Shown: positions 17,224-25,034 of the stretch, in pieces
How the letters are laid out: every line of letters starts with the position of its first letter
Position numbering within the stretch: position 1 is the first letter of the stretch
Assembly (NCBI GenBank): GCA_020445745.1
Contig: JAGRGB010000125.1
Location: 1-64,000, forward strand
Length of the DNA stretch: 64,000 nucleotides
Reading direction: 5' to 3'
Source of the DNA: Rhodocyclaceae bacterium
Lineage (GTDB): Bacteria; Pseudomonadota; Gammaproteobacteria; Burkholderiales; Rhodocyclaceae
Notes under the pieces: generated by a model
The model's input: the letters and a program-made list of their open reading frames with translations, nothing else
The model's database searches: none
What the model was told of the DNA's origin: nothing
Made by a program: the position numbers and the translations under genes

Positions 17224-18842
17224 CCAGCGGACTTGGCGACCTCGTCCGGGACGGCCGGCCGTTCCAGCAGACGGGCCGCCTTGCCGGCCTGGTCGAGGGC
17301 GCGGCGCAGGGCGCTGAGACCGTGCAACTGGCTGTCCATCGCGGCGAAGTCGAGCCGGTCGGTGGCACCGGCCGCCAGCACGTCGGCCTTGGCCCGCTGA
17401 TAGGCGGCCTCGAACTCCGATTCACGGTCGCGCTGGCGCGGCGCGAAGTCCTCTCCCTGGGGGTCGAAATGGCGGAGCAGGCGATCGGCCTTGCGTTCCA
17501 TGTCGGCCAGCGACTCGCCGATGGCTTCGCCGCCCATCGCCCTTCTCGCCCTGCGCATCGTGACCAGTTGCTCCGCGCAGTTCTCGTAGTAGTGCAGCAC
17601 CCGCAGCTGGGCCGCCAGGCGTGCCGCGCTCTCGGCCGACATCGAGCGGCGGCTGAGGCTGGTGACGAAGTCTTCGATCATCGTCACCAGGGCCGCCGAG
17701 CGGCCCTGGGGCGAACCTTGACCGCCAGGCGCGCCGGACGGCCGGTGCACCGCCTCGCGCAGTTCCGCGACGCTCATGCCGCCCAGGCGGCGCAGCTCGA
17801 GATCCAGCGCATTGATCGCCAGCGCTGGTACCGAGGCGACGTTGCGATCGAGGTAGCGCGGCCGCAACTGTTCGTCGCGCGGCCCGAAGCGCGCCGCCAG
17901 CGCGCGCTCCATGGGGCCCGCCAGCGGCCACATCAGGGCGACACCGAGCAGGTTGAAGACGCTGTGGAACAAGGCCAGTCCGACCGCCGGCGACGCGTCC
18001 AGCGAGAACGCCTCGCGCAGCCCGTCCACGGCGCGGATCAGGCCGGACAACAGCAGCAGCGCGACAGCAGCGGTGATCACGTTGAACAGCACGTGGGCGG
18101 CTGCGGCGCGGCGCGCGTTGGGAGTCGCGCGCAGGGCCGCCAGGATCGCCGTGATGGTGGTGCCGATGTTGGCGCCGATGACGCCGGCCGCCGCCTCCGA
18201 CAGCGGCAGCACGCCGGTCTGGGCGAGGGTCAGCACCACCGCCAGCGAGGCGCTGGACGACTGCATCAGCATCGTCAGCACCGCGCCGGCGACCACGAAG
18301 GCCAGCGTGGACAGCACGCCGTGGCCGGCCAGCCGCGCGAGATCCAAGGCCTCGCCGCTGCTAGAGAATGCCTGCTGCATGAAGCCGATGCCGATGAACA
18401 GCACGCCGAAACCGGTCAACACCTGGCCGATCGGCCCGCGGCGGCCCTCGCCGCCGACCAGCTGCAGCGCCATGCCGATGCCGACCAGGGGCAGCGCGGC
18501 GGCCTCGATCTTCAACTTGAGGCCGATCAGGGCCACCAGCCAGCCGGTCATCGTGGTGCCGACGTTGGCACCGAACAGCACCCACAAGGTCTGGCCGAAG
18601 GACAACAGACCGGCGTTGACGAAGCCGATCGCGGCGACCGTGACCGCCGACGACGACTGCACCAGGGCGGTCACCAGGATGCCAGACCCAAGGCCGCGCA
18701 GGCGGGTGCGGGTGGAAGAAGCCAGCAGGCGGCCGAGGGCCGGGCCGGCCGCCAGCTTGAGTCCGTCGGTCATCAGCGCCATTCCGAGCAGGAACAGACC
18801 GACGCCGCCGAACGACAGGGTCAGCGCGGATGCGCCATCCAT
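17220..18842 (-). CDS. Na+/phosphate cotransporter family protein with PhoU-like tail
   Basis: The 540-residue protein has two inverted Na/Pi-cotransporter repeats, each with the QSSSA signature (ILVTALVQSSSAVTVAAIGF near residue 60; MLMQSSSASLAVVL near 200), about nine hydrophobic segments, and a hydrophilic C-terminal PhoU-like helical bundle from about 330. This is the NptA/YjbB architecture, involved in phosphate movement across the inner membrane. It lies 37 nt upstream of the DUF481 gene on the same strand direction. Whether it imports or exports phosphate cannot be read from sequence. Confidence 0.88.
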   Translation of the reverse strand: MDGASALTLSFGGVGLFLLGMALMTDGLKLAAGPALGRLLASSTRTRLRGLGSGILVTALVQSSSAVTVAAIGFVNAGLLSFGQTLWVLFGANVGTTMTGWLVALIGLKLKIEAAALPLVGIGMALQLVGGEGRRGPIGQVLTGFGVLFIGIGFMQQAFSSSGEALDLARLAGHGVLSTLAFVVAGAVLTMLMQSSSASLAVVLTLAQTGVLPLSEAAAGVIGANIGTTITAILAALRATPNARRAAAAHVLFNVITAAVALLLLSGLIRAVDGLREAFSLDASPAVGLALFHSVFNLLGVALMWPLAGPMERALAARFGPRDEQLRPRYLDRNVASVPALAINALDLELRRLGGMSVAELREAVHRPSGAPGGQGSPQGRSAALVTMIEDFVTSLSRRSMSAESAARLAAQLRVLHYYENCAEQLVTMRRARRAMGGEAIGESLADMERKADRLLRHFDPQGEDFAPRQRDRESEFEAAYQRAKADVLAAGATDRLDFAAMDSQLHGLSALRRALDQAGKAARLLERPAVPDEVAKSAG

Positions 18843-18879
18843 TTCGTCACTCCGTGCCGACCCGCGCTTGCCGCGACGG

Positions 18880-19908
18880 CTACCAGTCGTAGCCGAGGCC
18901 GAGCACCAGGCTCGAATCGAGGGCCTTGCGGTCGTCGCCCGGCTGGCCCTCGTAATCGAGGTTGTACTGGGCGCTCGCGTTGAGGTTGTCCACCACCGGA
19001 AAGCGCAGTCCGGTCTTGGTCAGCACGCTGATGTTGGACGGCGCCCCGAGCTCGACGAAGCCTTCCTGCTCGTGGAAGAAGCGGGCCTTGTCCGCGAGCA
19101 GAGCACGACTATAGCGCAGGCCCCAGCCGGCAGCGGGATAGCGCTCGTCGGCGTCGTCGATGCGGTCGAGGAAGACCAGATCGACACCGCCACGCACCGA
19201 CAGGCTGGTGGCGGTGGTGTCGATGATCTGCCAGCCGTAGCCGGCCCCGCTGATCGCGCGCAGGCGGATGTCGGCAAAGCGGTCATGCTCGAACGATGCG
19301 CGGCCATAGACGAAGCGACGGCGGTCGCGCCGGGTGAACTGATCGTAGTCGGCGCCGAGCCGCCAGTTGAAGGCGTTGGTCTTGCCGTCGTCCTGGCGGG
19401 CCTCGCCACTGGCGCCGAGATTGAACCGATAGACCCGGGCGGTGCCGGCCAGTGACACCTCGCCATACAGGCGGCGGGTGTCGCTGTTGCCGGCGCTGCC
19501 GCTGGCGGCGGCACTCGCGCGACCCTTGTAGACGATGCCGCGACCGGATTCGGCGAGTGTCGGATTGACGAAGCCGACGTCGTCCAGGGGCACCGTGACG
19601 ACGCCTCCCCGGCCGGCATCGACGGCCAGCGATGCGGCCTCGGTATGGATCAGCGTGCCGTGCACCAGTTCGTCGTCGGAATGTCGCTGGATCGTCAGCG
19701 GACGCTCGCTGGTGACCGCCACGACATGGCGCCAGCGCACCGACAAGGTGCCGGCGTAGCGCGTCACGATGTCGATCTTGTCCTTGCCCTTGTGCGTGAT
19801 CTTGCCGCTGATGCGATCGCCGTTGTCGAGCAACACGGTATCGCCCAGCGCCGGCGGCCCAGCCAGCAATGCCGAAAGCATCAGCCCGATGTGGATCAGG
19901 CGTCCCAT
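18880..19908 (-). CDS. DUF481 outer-membrane beta-barrel protein
   Basis: The 342-residue protein has a cleavable signal peptide (MGRLIHIGLMLSALLAGPPALG). A small N-terminal beta domain contains the common VLLDNGDRISGKITHKGKDKI motif. A DUF481 barrel follows from about 115, with alternating aromatic strands, ending in LGLGYDW with the terminal aromatic residue typical of BAM substrates. The DUF481 barrel has no defined cargo. AAGGAG lies 7 nt before the ATG at 19908, which excludes the longer upstream reading. Confidence 0.85.
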   Translation of the reverse strand: MGRLIHIGLMLSALLAGPPALGDTVLLDNGDRISGKITHKGKDKIDIVTRYAGTLSVRWRHVVAVTSERPLTIQRHSDDELVHGTLIHTEAASLAVDAGRGGVVTVPLDDVGFVNPTLAESGRGIVYKGRASAAASGSAGNSDTRRLYGEVSLAGTARVYRFNLGASGEARQDDGKTNAFNWRLGADYDQFTRRDRRRFVYGRASFEHDRFADIRLRAISGAGYGWQIIDTTATSLSVRGGVDLVFLDRIDDADERYPAAGWGLRYSRALLADKARFFHEQEGFVELGAPSNISVLTKTGLRFPVVDNLNASAQYNLDYEGQPGDDRKALDSSLVLGLGYDW

Positions 19909-20469
19909 CCCGAACTCCTTCCGCCGACCCCGGCCGTGGCGCGCGGATTGCGATGATGTCATCGCCAGCATCGGCAGCCGGCGGCGAATCTTGACGAACG
20001 GGTCGGCCCCGCCCGGCAGCCACCGCCACCGCAAGCGGCCCGCTCCGGCCGATGCCGGCAGGCTGCCGCCGCAGCGGCGCGAGAAACCGCAGCGACGCGG
20101 TCCGCCTCCGATTGCGCAGACGGCCGGTCGGCCGCAATGCTGCGCCCAGTAACGCTCGGCGGGCGTCACGCTGGTGCCGGCAGTCTCCGTCGGCGCGTCC
20201 GCTGCCCACGGCAACGAGCCGTCGATCACGCCCGGTGGCGGCACCGTAGGACCGCCCTCGGTCATGCGGTTGGCATCGCGACCGCCGGACGACCGGCAGC
20301 TCCAGCCCGATCAACGCCTGCCATCGGGTGAGTTCGAAACTGGCCTCGTTTCGAGCCGCGGCAACGGAGCGCACGACGACGCCGGCCGGCACCCGGTCTC
20401 GCCCTTGACGCCACCCCCCCCTGTGCCGCTCTAATCCCTCGTTCGTGCAACCCTGGCCGGCCGACAACG
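19909..20469. other. Intergenic stretch without a convincing gene
   Basis: Several open readings exist on both strands but all are arginine/proline-rich, lack ribosome-binding sites and resemble no family I know. Two minus-strand fragments (about 20340-20460 and 20100-20265) look slightly protein-like but sit in different frames. At most this is a decayed gene. It separates the divergent DUF481 and LysE genes and must hold both promoters. Confidence 0.5.
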
Positions 20470-21090
20470 ATGAGCTTCGACAGCGCCCTCGCCTTCTTCA
20501 TGGCGATTTTCGTGTTCGGGGTCACGCCCGGTCCCGGCGTGTTCGCGGTGCTGGCGCGGGCGCTCGGCGGCGGCGCCCGGGCGAGCCTGTTCCTGGCGCT
20601 GGGGATGACCGTCAGTGACATCGCCTACCTGGTGTTCGCGTGCCTCGGCCTGGCGGCGATCGCGCACGGCTGGGCCGAGCTGTTCACGGTGGTGCGCTGG
20701 CTCGGTGCCGTCTACCTGATATGGCTCGGCATCGGCATCTGGCGCGCGCCGGCCGACGACGGCGTCGATCGCGCGGCGGCGCCGCCTGTGTCGCGGCGGG
20801 CGAGCTTCGTCCAGGGATTCCTGATCTCGGCCTCGAATCCCAAGGTGATCCTGTTCTACATCGCCTTCCTGCCGGGATTCATGGATCTCGCCAGCCTGCG
20901 GGCGGGCGACATCGTGCTGGCGGCGGCGCTGACGCTCGCAGCGCTGATGGCCGGGCTGATGACGATCGCCGCCGCCGCGGCGCGGGCGCGGCGGCTGCTG
21001 CGCTCGCCGCGCGCGACACGGGCGCTGAACCGCAGCGCCGGGGCGATCATGATCGCTGCCGGCCTCTTCCTGGCGAGCCGCGCCGGATGA
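20470..21090 (+). CDS. LysE/RhtB-family amino-acid exporter
   Basis: The 206-residue membrane protein has about six hydrophobic segments and the LysE signature FGVTPGPGVFAVLARAL near residue 16, then VYLIWLGIGIWRAP and GFLISASNPKVILFYIAFLPGF in mid-protein. LysE/RhtB proteins export amino acids such as lysine, homoserine or threonine. It overlaps the next gene by 4 nt (ATGA), so the two exporters are translationally coupled. Confidence 0.88.
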   Translation: MSFDSALAFFMAIFVFGVTPGPGVFAVLARALGGGARASLFLALGMTVSDIAYLVFACLGLAAIAHGWAELFTVVRWLGAVYLIWLGIGIWRAPADDGVDRAAAPPVSRRASFVQGFLISASNPKVILFYIAFLPGFMDLASLRAGDIVLAAALTLAALMAGLMTIAAAAARARRLLRSPRATRALNRSAGAIMIAAGLFLASRAG

Positions 21091-21968
21091 GACCTGGCGA
21101 CGTAGTGCTGGCGCTGGTGGTGGTCGTGGTGTGGGGTGTCAACTTCGTCGTCATCAAGGCGGGCGTCGGCGAAGTGCCGCCGTTGCTGCTCGGCGCGCTG
21201 CGTTTCCTCGCCGCGGCGCTGCCGGCGGTGGCCGTGCTGCGCCCGCCGAAGCTGCCGCTGCGTCTCTATGTCGCCTACGGCATGACCATCGCGCTGGGCC
21301 AGTTCGCCTTCCTGTTCACGGCAATCCACGTCGGCATGCCGTCGGGTCTGGCGTCGTTGGTGCTGCAGTCCCAGGCCCTGTTCACGATGCTGTTCGCCGC
21401 GTTCTGGCTCGGCGAACGCTGGCGACCGGAACAACTCGCCGGCCTGCTGCTGGCCGCCGTCGGGCTGGCCGCGATCGCTTCGACCCACGGTGCCTCGATG
21501 CCGCTGGCCGGCTTCCTGATGACCGTCGCCGCAGCCGCCAGCTGGGGTGCCGGCAACGTCGTCGGCCGCAGCCTGTCCCGCCACGGCCCGGTGAACATGC
21601 TGGCCTTCATGGTGTGGGCCAGCCTGGTGCCGCCCTTGCCCTTTCTCGGCCTGTCGCTGGCGATCGAGGGTCCGCAGGCGATCATTGCGGCGATCGAGGG
21701 CTTCGGCTGGCGGGCCTGCGGCGCGGTGCTGTATCTGGCCTGGGCGGCCACCCTGCTCGGCTACGGCCTGTGGAGCCACCTGCTGGCACGCTACCCGGCC
21801 AACCAGGTCGCGCCGTTTCCGCTGCTGGTGCCGCTGGTGGGCCTCACCGCCGGCAGTCTGGTCTATGACGAGGCCCTGGAGGCGGCCCATTTCGCCGGTG
21901 GTGCGCTGTTGATGAGCGGGCTGGCGGTCAACCTGTTCGGCCACCGCCTGCGCCGGCGTGCCGGCTGA
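21087..21968 (+). CDS. EamA/DMT-superfamily transporter
   Basis: The 293-residue protein has ten predicted transmembrane helices in two EamA repeats. The opening LVVVVVWGVNFVVIKAGVGEVPPLLLGALRF is close to the EamA/YdeD cysteine and O-acetylserine exporter group. The second repeat begins near AASWGAGNVVGRSLSRHG. The ATG at 21087 overlaps the LysE stop. Paired with the exporter upstream it suggests a metabolite efflux operon; the substrate is not known. Confidence 0.87.
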   Translation: MRPGDVVLALVVVVVWGVNFVVIKAGVGEVPPLLLGALRFLAAALPAVAVLRPPKLPLRLYVAYGMTIALGQFAFLFTAIHVGMPSGLASLVLQSQALFTMLFAAFWLGERWRPEQLAGLLLAAVGLAAIASTHGASMPLAGFLMTVAAAASWGAGNVVGRSLSRHGPVNMLAFMVWASLVPPLPFLGLSLAIEGPQAIIAAIEGFGWRACGAVLYLAWAATLLGYGLWSHLLARYPANQVAPFPLLVPLVGLTAGSLVYDEALEAAHFAGGALLMSGLAVNLFGHRLRRRAG

Positions 21969-21978
21969 GCCCCCCCCG

Positions 21979-22764
21979 TCAGTCGTTGTCGCCGTCGAGC
22001 AGGTCGCCGATGCCGCCGAGGATCGAGCCTTCGCCGCGTCGTGTGCCGCCCGGCCCGGCCTGCACGATGCGGCTGGCCAGCCGCGACAACGGCAGCGACT
22101 GCAGCCAGATGCGGCCGGGCCCGCGCAGTGTGGCGAAGAACAATCCTTCACCGCCGAAGATCGCCGACTTGAGCTTGCCGACGTACTGGATGTCGAAGTC
22201 CACCTCCGGCGTGTAGGCGACCACGCAGCCGGTATCGACGCGCAGCACCTCGCCGGCCGCCAGCTGGCGCTCCATCAGCGTGCCGCCGGCATGCACGAAG
22301 GCCATGCCGTCGCCCTCGAGCTTCTGCATGATGAAGCCCTCGCCGCCGAAGAAGCCGGTGCCCAGGCGCCTCTGCAGGGCGATGCCGAGCGATACTCCCT
22401 TTGCCGCGCAGATGAAGGAATCCTTCTGGCAGATCAGCGTGCCGCCGAGGCTGGCAAGGTCCATCGGGATGATGCGGCCAGGATAGGGTGCGGCAAAGGC
22501 GACGCGGGCCTTGCCCCGGCCCTCGTGGTGGAACACCGTGGTGAACAGCGACTCGCCGGTGACCAGGCGCTTGCCGGCACCGAGCAGCTTGCCGAACAGG
22601 CCGCCCTGCTGCTCGGAGCCGTCGCCGAACACCGTGTCCATCTCGATGCCGGCCTGCATGTACATCATCGCTCCGGCCTCGCCGACCGCGGCCTCGCCGG
22701 GGTCCAGTTCCACCTCGACGTACTGCATGTCGGTGCCGAAGATCTCGTAGTCCACCACGTCCAT
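21979..22764 (-). CDS. AIM24/TIGR00266 family protein
   Basis: The 261-residue protein matches the AIM24 family: [31 protein letters not shown] at the start, a glycine-rich middle with [24 protein letters not shown], and [29 protein letters not shown] near the end. The fold is a TRAP-like beta sandwich; bacterial function is unknown. AAGGAGG precedes the ATG at 22764. It follows tupC by 40 nt on the same strand and may be cotranscribed. Confidence 0.88.
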   Translation of the reverse strand: MDVVDYEIFGTDMQYVEVELDPGEAAVGEAGAMMYMQAGIEMDTVFGDGSEQQGGLFGKLLGAGKRLVTGESLFTTVFHHEGRGKARVAFAAPYPGRIIPMDLASLGGTLICQKDSFICAAKGVSLGIALQRRLGTGFFGGEGFIMQKLEGDGMAFVHAGGTLMERQLAAGEVLRVDTGCVVAYTPEVDFDIQYVGKLKSAIFGGEGLFFATLRGPGRIWLQSLPLSRLASRIVQAGPGGTRRGEGSILGGIGDLLDGDND

Positions 22765-22804
22765 CGTCTTTCCTCCTTGGCTTGGCCGCCACAGCGGCCT
22801 CGGG

Positions 22805-23524
22805 TCATTCGTCGAAACGGATCCGCCACGGCAACTCGGCCTGGATGAAGCGGCGCGCCGCCGTCGACCGGGGCCTGGCAAAGAAGCGTTGTGCCGGGGC
22901 GTGCTCCTGCACGTGGCCGTCGGCGAGGAACACCACGTCGTCCGCGAGCCGCGTCGCCTGGCCGAGGTTGTGGGTGGTCAGCAGCACCTTGCAGCCGTCG
23001 GTGCGGATGCCGCGAATGATGCGCTCGACCGCCTCCACCGCCGAAGGATCGAGGTTGGCGGTGGGCTCGTCGAGCAGCAACAGCCGGGGTCGCACGGCCC
23101 ATGCGCGGGCCAGCGCCAGCCGCTGGCGCTCGCCGCCGGAGAGCAGGCGGGCGCTGTCGCCGGCGCGATTCGCGAGGCCCACCCGTTCGAGCATGTCGAG
23201 GGCGCGGCGCAGGCGCTCGCCGCGGGCGAGACCGAGGGGCTTGAGGCCCAGCGCGGCGTTGTCGAGCACGCTGGCGCGCAGGATCATCGGCTGCTGGAAC
23301 ACCATCGCGATCGACTCGTCCGGCCGGCTCGCGGAGCCCCAGGCCAGGCGACCCTCGCTGACCGGCAGCAGGCCGGCGATCATCCGCAGCAGCACGCTCT
23401 TGCCGGCGCCATTGGGTCCGAGCACGACGCTGATGCCTTCGCCGTCGACGCGCAGGTCGACACCGTCGAGCACGCTGCGGCCCTGGGGCCGGAACGCGAC
23501 GCTCTTGAACTCGATCGGGAACAT
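22805..23524 (-). CDS. tupC: Tungstate ABC transporter ATP-binding protein TupC
   Basis: The ATPase has Walker A GPNGAGKS, the signature [15 protein letters not shown], Walker [13 protein letters not shown] and the switch histidine in [16 protein letters not shown]. It is short (239 residues) like TupC. Its partner tupB lies 8.4 kb away on the same strand, beyond the inserted element. The start at 23524 (MFPIEF) is chosen because removing the element makes this ATG overlap the restored tupB stop as TGATG. An in-frame ATG at 23578 lies inside the element and would add 18 element-encoded residues. Transcription from tupB is now interrupted by the element's terminator. Confidence 0.85.
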   Translation of the reverse strand: MFPIEFKSVAFRPQGRSVLDGVDLRVDGEGISVVLGPNGAGKSVLLRMIAGLLPVSEGRLAWGSASRPDESIAMVFQQPMILRASVLDNAALGLKPLGLARGERLRRALDMLERVGLANRAGDSARLLSGGERQRLALARAWAVRPRLLLLDEPTANLDPSAVEAVERIIRGIRTDGCKVLLTTHNLGQATRLADDVVFLADGHVQEHAPAQRFFARPRSTAARRFIQAELPWRIRFDE

Positions 23525-23544
23525 CAGGCGTAGCGCCTCATCGC

Positions 23545-23550
23545 CCAGCG
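23545..23550. repeat. Target-site duplication, left copy (CCAGCG)
   Basis: Six bases directly outside the left terminus repeat exactly at 31914-31919 outside the right terminus. In the empty-site reconstruction one copy encodes part of the tupB RRW codons. Confidence 0.8.
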
Positions 23551-23574
23551 TGAAGCGCGCCGGGATAATTGAAG
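23551..23574 (+). repeat. Left terminal inverted repeat
   Basis: This 24-bp terminus starts TGAAG and ends in GGGATAATTGAAG (23562-23574). Aligned without gaps to the right terminus it matches at 18 of 24 positions, and the inner 13-mer differs at one base. Confidence 0.85.
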
Positions 23575-23584
23575 CCATTTCTGC

Positions 23585-23597
23585 AGGATAATTGGAT
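23585..23597 (+). repeat. Second end-type motif, left side
   Basis: AGGATAATTGGAT lies 23 bp inside the terminal copy GGGATAATTGAAG in the same orientation. It is probably a second transposase-binding site. Confidence 0.6.
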
Positions 23598-23653
23598 TCC
23601 TTCGCGGTTTTGCACAGCCTAAACGAATTGAGCACGGCTAAACCAGAGCCGAG

Positions 23654-23690
23654 AAAAATGACGGGCGAGAGGTCGATTGACCCTCGCCCG
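23654..23690 (-). terminator. Rho-independent terminator of the capsid operon
   Basis: CGGGCGAG (23662-23669) pairs with CTCGCCCG (23683-23690), with four more pairs (GGTC/GACC) above a one-base bulge. On the minus strand a TCATTTTTC tract follows. It stands between the last element gene and tupC, so it should block read-through into tupC. Confidence 0.75.
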
Positions 23691-23700
23691 AGAGACCAGT

Positions 23701-23723
23701 CAGTGACCCAGTGCGGGTCACTG
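23701..23723 (-). terminator. Second hairpin after the last element gene
   Basis: CAGTGACCC and GGGTCACTG form a perfect 9-bp stem with a 5-nt loop, 7 nt after the stop of the second capsid gene. It lacks a U-tract and may protect the 3' end or assist termination. Confidence 0.5.
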
Positions 23724-23730
23724 TTTGCCA

Positions 23731-24798
23731 TCAAACGACCGCGTTCTTATACATGCCCCGGTAGTCCAGCACGGTGCCGCCGTAGGCGTGGCGGATCTTG
23801 TAGATGATCTTGTCGTGGCTGAAGAGACTGCCGTCGCTTGGAGCGTCGGCGGTAATGATCTCGGGCGCCTCCCGGCCATTGAGGAATCCGATCTCGATGG
23901 TGGGGCAGTACTGCGGATCGTTGACCACGCACCAGTCGTTGGCGTCGGTCCAATACGGCACCGGCAGCACCTCGGGCAGCAGCGCCGAGGCCTGGGATAC
24001 TTCGCGCTGGCCGGACACGAACGCGGTGAACGCGGCCTCCTGAAGGTCGAGCGGCACCACCAGGTACTTTCGGCCGAAGCCGATGCGCTTGCCCGAGCCC
24101 GGCCGGGTCTGCTTGCCGATCGCGGTGGCGGCGGCGAAGTAGGCCGAGGTGTCCAGCGCTGCGGCGCCGAGGTTGCCGTGGGTCGCGTCAAAGAGCGCCA
24201 CGCCGTCATAGATCAGCGGGTTGGTGCGCAGGAAGTCGAAGACGAACTCATAGAGCGTCATCGCCGCCGAGCGCGCCAGCTCGGCCGGCACGCGGCGCAC
24301 CGCGCCGGCATCGTCGTTGGCCAGCATCTCCAGCGTGATGCTCTCGGTGCCGCCGCGCTTGGAAAGGCTGTAGCTCGCGTTGTCGTCGCCGGGGCTGTCC
24401 AGCGCCGCGTAGGCGCCTTGCTCGGCCACCGCCGGCAGATTGGGGTAGCCGCCGATGCGCGTGCCGTGCTGCGGGCGGAAGGACTTCACCGGCACCGGCC
24501 GGGCGATCTTGCGCCAGGCTTGCAGCTCGGGCATGTCGTCGATCTCGGCGTGCACCCGTCGCTCGATCGCGTTGCCCAGGGCGACCGCCCAGCTCGTCGA
24601 GTCCAGCGCCTCGACGAAGGCCGCGCCGAAGTGCTCCCGCATGCGGGCCGGGTCGCAGCGGGCGAACTCGCCGCTCACGCCATGGTCGCCGGTCAGCACG
24701 ATGTAGCACTCGCGCAGCGACAGCCGCTGTCCCGCGAAGAACTCATCCAGCAGCACATCGGCCTTGCTGCGGTCCTTGTTGCCGTTCAGCACCTTCAT
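23731..24798 (-). CDS. Second phage major capsid protein (paralogue of the fusion's capsid domain)
   Basis: The 355-residue protein aligns over its whole length with residues about 313-667 of the protease-capsid fusion encoded upstream, itself 355 residues. Shared blocks include SPGDxxAxYxxxKRGGTES, NTLYEFVFDF/MTLYEFVFDF, RTNPxIYDG and the C-terminal ITYKIRHIYGGTV / IIYKIRHAYGGTV. It lacks the protease and linker. This is the HK97-fold, Mu gpT-like capsid group. The start ATG 24798 has TTGAGG upstream; an earlier ATG at 24816 overlaps the previous gene. Divergence is spread along the sequence with no broken codons, which argues for a functional second subunit rather than a decaying copy. Confidence 0.8.
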   Translation of the reverse strand: MKVLNGNKDRSKADVLLDEFFAGQRLSLRECYIVLTGDHGVSGEFARCDPARMREHFGAAFVEALDSTSWAVALGNAIERRVHAEIDDMPELQAWRKIARPVPVKSFRPQHGTRIGGYPNLPAVAEQGAYAALDSPGDDNASYSLSKRGGTESITLEMLANDDAGAVRRVPAELARSAAMTLYEFVFDFLRTNPLIYDGVALFDATHGNLGAAALDTSAYFAAATAIGKQTRPGSGKRIGFGRKYLVVPLDLQEAAFTAFVSGQREVSQASALLPEVLPVPYWTDANDWCVVNDPQYCPTIEIGFLNGREAPEIITADAPSDGSLFSHDKIIYKIRHAYGGTVLDYRGMYKNAVV

Positions 24799-24802
24799 GG
24801 CC

Positions 24803-25006
24803 TCAAGCCCCCTCATCGTCGCCGACGATCAGCAGCGAGCCGCGCCGGTAGCGCGCGGGCTCGTGGGGCGGGTGCTCGCTGCGCACCAGGCGCAGCCGGA
24901 ACACCCCGGCCACCTGCACCGGCAGATTGCCGGGGTAGTCCTCGAGGCAGGCGATCAAGTCATCGACGGTCTCGATGCCTACGGATTCGGTCACTTCCAT
25001 GCTCAT
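24803..25006 (-). CDS. Small phage protein between the two capsid genes
   Basis: The 67-residue product begins MSMEVTESVGIETVDDLIACLEDYPGN and ends LLIVGDDEGA. It has a helical N-half and a beta-rich C-half, and is acidic. AGGGAG lies 10 nt before the ATG at 25006. It overlaps or abuts the second capsid gene and follows the fusion gene by 28 nt. By position it could be a decoration, head-stabilising or scaffold-type protein, but no family is recognised. Confidence 0.6.
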   Translation of the reverse strand: MSMEVTESVGIETVDDLIACLEDYPGNLPVQVAGVFRLRLVRSEHPPHEPARYRRGSLLIVGDDEGA

Positions 25007-25034
25007 CTCGCGGTCTCCCTTGCGCTTCGTGCGG

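Noticed and set aside
19909-20469. Gene in the DUF481-LysE gap
   Set aside because: Fragments lie in different frames, lack ribosome-binding sites and match nothing recognised.
23525-23578. ATG at 23578 as native start of tupC
   Set aside because: Part of the extension lies inside the mobile element, and reconstruction shows the native start at 23524; it may still be used now.
24803-24816. ATG at 24816 as start of the second capsid gene
   Set aside because: ATG 24798 has a better-placed ribosome-binding site and mirrors the MKV start of the fusion gene.
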